Part shown: positions 5,690 through 6,263 of the stretch, in pieces
Numbering within the stretch: the first letter of the stretch is position 1
How the letters are laid out: each line of letters begins with the position of its first letter
The notes under the pieces: model-generated
The model's database searches: none
Told to the model about the DNA's origin: nothing
What the model saw: only the letters and a program-made list of their open reading frames with translations
Position numbers and translations under genes: made by a program
Source of the DNA: Verrucomicrobiota bacterium
Lineage (GTDB): Bacteria; Verrucomicrobiota; Verrucomicrobiia; Opitutales; UBA953
DNA: 6,263 nucleotides
Assembly (NCBI GenBank): GCA_009924965.1
Contig: RFQN01000085.1
Location: 1 to 6,263, forward strand
Reading direction: 5' to 3'

Positions 5690-6263
5690 ATGTCCGTTTG
5701 GTTCAATCCTGCCCGAGAACTTGATGCCCTGCTGCGGAAGGTCGCCCCGTCCGTCCCGGGCCTCGACGCCACCTTCCAGCCGGAACTGCGTCCGTCCGAC
5801 CCGCGTCACGCCGACTTCCAGTCGAACGGCGCCATCGCCGCGGCCAAGAAGGCCAAGGCCAACCCGCGCGCCCTCGCGACCGCGTTGGTCGACGCCGTCA
5901 AGGCGACGGGCGAGCTCGACGAATCCTTGATCCAGGTCGAAATCGCCGGCCCGGGCTTCATCAACTTCAAGCTGACGCCCAAGGCCCTCGGCTCCTGGTT
6001 GCGCGAATACCGCGACGAATCGAAGTGGCGCGCCGGCGCCGCCCGCATCATGGGTGGCCGCAAGGTCGTCATCGACTACCCGTCGCCGAACACCGCGAAG
6101 CAGATGCACGTCGGCCACCTCCGCCCGATCGTCATCGGCGAAGCCGTCGCCCGCCTCATCGAATTCTGCGGCGCCCAACTGATCCGCGACAACCACATCG
6201 GCGACTGGGGCACCAATTTCGGCATCCTGATCCTGGCCATCAAGCGCGCGGGCTTCCAGCTCG
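5690..6263 (+). CDS. argS: Arginyl-tRNA synthetase, N-terminal part (cut off by window end)
   Basis: The first 191 residues are visible; bacterial ArgS is usually about 550-600 aa, so about two thirds is missing. It is a class I aminoacyl-tRNA synthetase that charges tRNA-Arg with arginine using ATP in the cytoplasm. The N-terminal tRNA-recognition domain (about 5-97) contains DFQSNGAIAAAKK (42-54), NPRALA (58-63) and IAGPGFINFKL (85-95). The catalytic domain follows with VVIDYPSPNTAKQMHVGHLR (126-145), where H140-V-G-H143 is the HIGH signature, then RDNHIGDWGTNFG (166-178), characteristic of ArgS. The start is well fixed: an in-frame TGA (5684-5686) lies two codons before the ATG. GAGG sits just one base from the ATG, too close for a normal Shine-Dalgarno. 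It is 65 bp downstream of the secreted heme-protein gene with only a U-less hairpin between, so readthrough is possible. Confidence 0.95.
   Translation, partial: MSVWFNPARELDALLRKVAPSVPGLDATFQPELRPSDPRHADFQSNGAIAAAKKAKANPRALATALVDAVKATGELDESLIQVEIAGPGFINFKLTPKALGSWLREYRDESKWRAGAARIMGGRKVVIDYPSPNTAKQMHVGHLRPIVIGEAVARLIEFCGAQLIRDNHIGDWGTNFGILILAIKRAGFQL

Noticed and set aside
5545..6196. Minus-strand open frames of 75, 197 and 88 codons opposite the end of the secreted protein and argS
   Set aside because: They are antisense to the cytochrome domain and to ArgS with its HVGH motif; no ribosome-binding signal or recognisable motif.
1..6263. CRISPR arrays, tRNA or rRNA genes, insertion sequences, prophage or attachment sites
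   Set aside because: No regularly spaced repeats, cloverleaf-type sequence, transposase or integrase motifs, or flanking inverted repeats were seen; nearly every base belongs to an identified gene.

Overview
The window is GC-rich (roughly two thirds G+C by eye) and almost fully coding. It holds four protein genes, two of them cut by the window edges. I see no tRNA, rRNA, CRISPR array, insertion sequence or attachment site. The best clue to the host is the large central gene: a secreted protein combining a DUF1080 (3-keto-disaccharide hydrolase-type) module, a PVC-type membrane-bound-dehydrogenase propeller, HEAT repeats, a LamG-like lectin fold and a C-terminal CxxCH cytochrome domain. That domain vocabulary is typical of the Planctomycetes-Verrucomicrobia superphylum. 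Together with the GC content it suggests Verrucomicrobiota, possibly an Opitutales-like lineage. This is inference from protein style, not from a marker gene.

Layout. On the minus strand, reading leftward from 1210, sufT (181 aa, MIP18/DUF59-type Fe-S assembly factor) is followed by a HemW-type radical SAM gene. The HemW start overlaps the sufT stop, and the gene runs off the left edge. A 142-bp divergent intergenic region (1211-1352) holds an AT-rich island with a tandem near-repeat and an imperfect hairpin. On the plus strand, 1353-5624 encodes the 1423-aa secreted multidomain heme protein. A 65-bp gap with a strong hairpin but no U-tract follows, then the 5' third of argS (arginyl-tRNA synthetase) from 5690 to the right edge.

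How the genes may work together. The minus-strand pair is coherent: SufT helps supply Fe-S clusters and HemW carries a radical-SAM 4Fe-4S cluster and handles heme. The plus-strand secreted protein is predicted to act outside the cytoplasm on a carbohydrate-like substrate, passing electrons to its own c-type heme. It also needs heme, but a functional link across the divergent promoter is only speculation. argS is housekeeping and may be read through from the large gene.

Nothing here is clearly a new multi-gene system. The most unusual object is the five-module secreted protein, whose modules also differ visibly in leucine codon choice.
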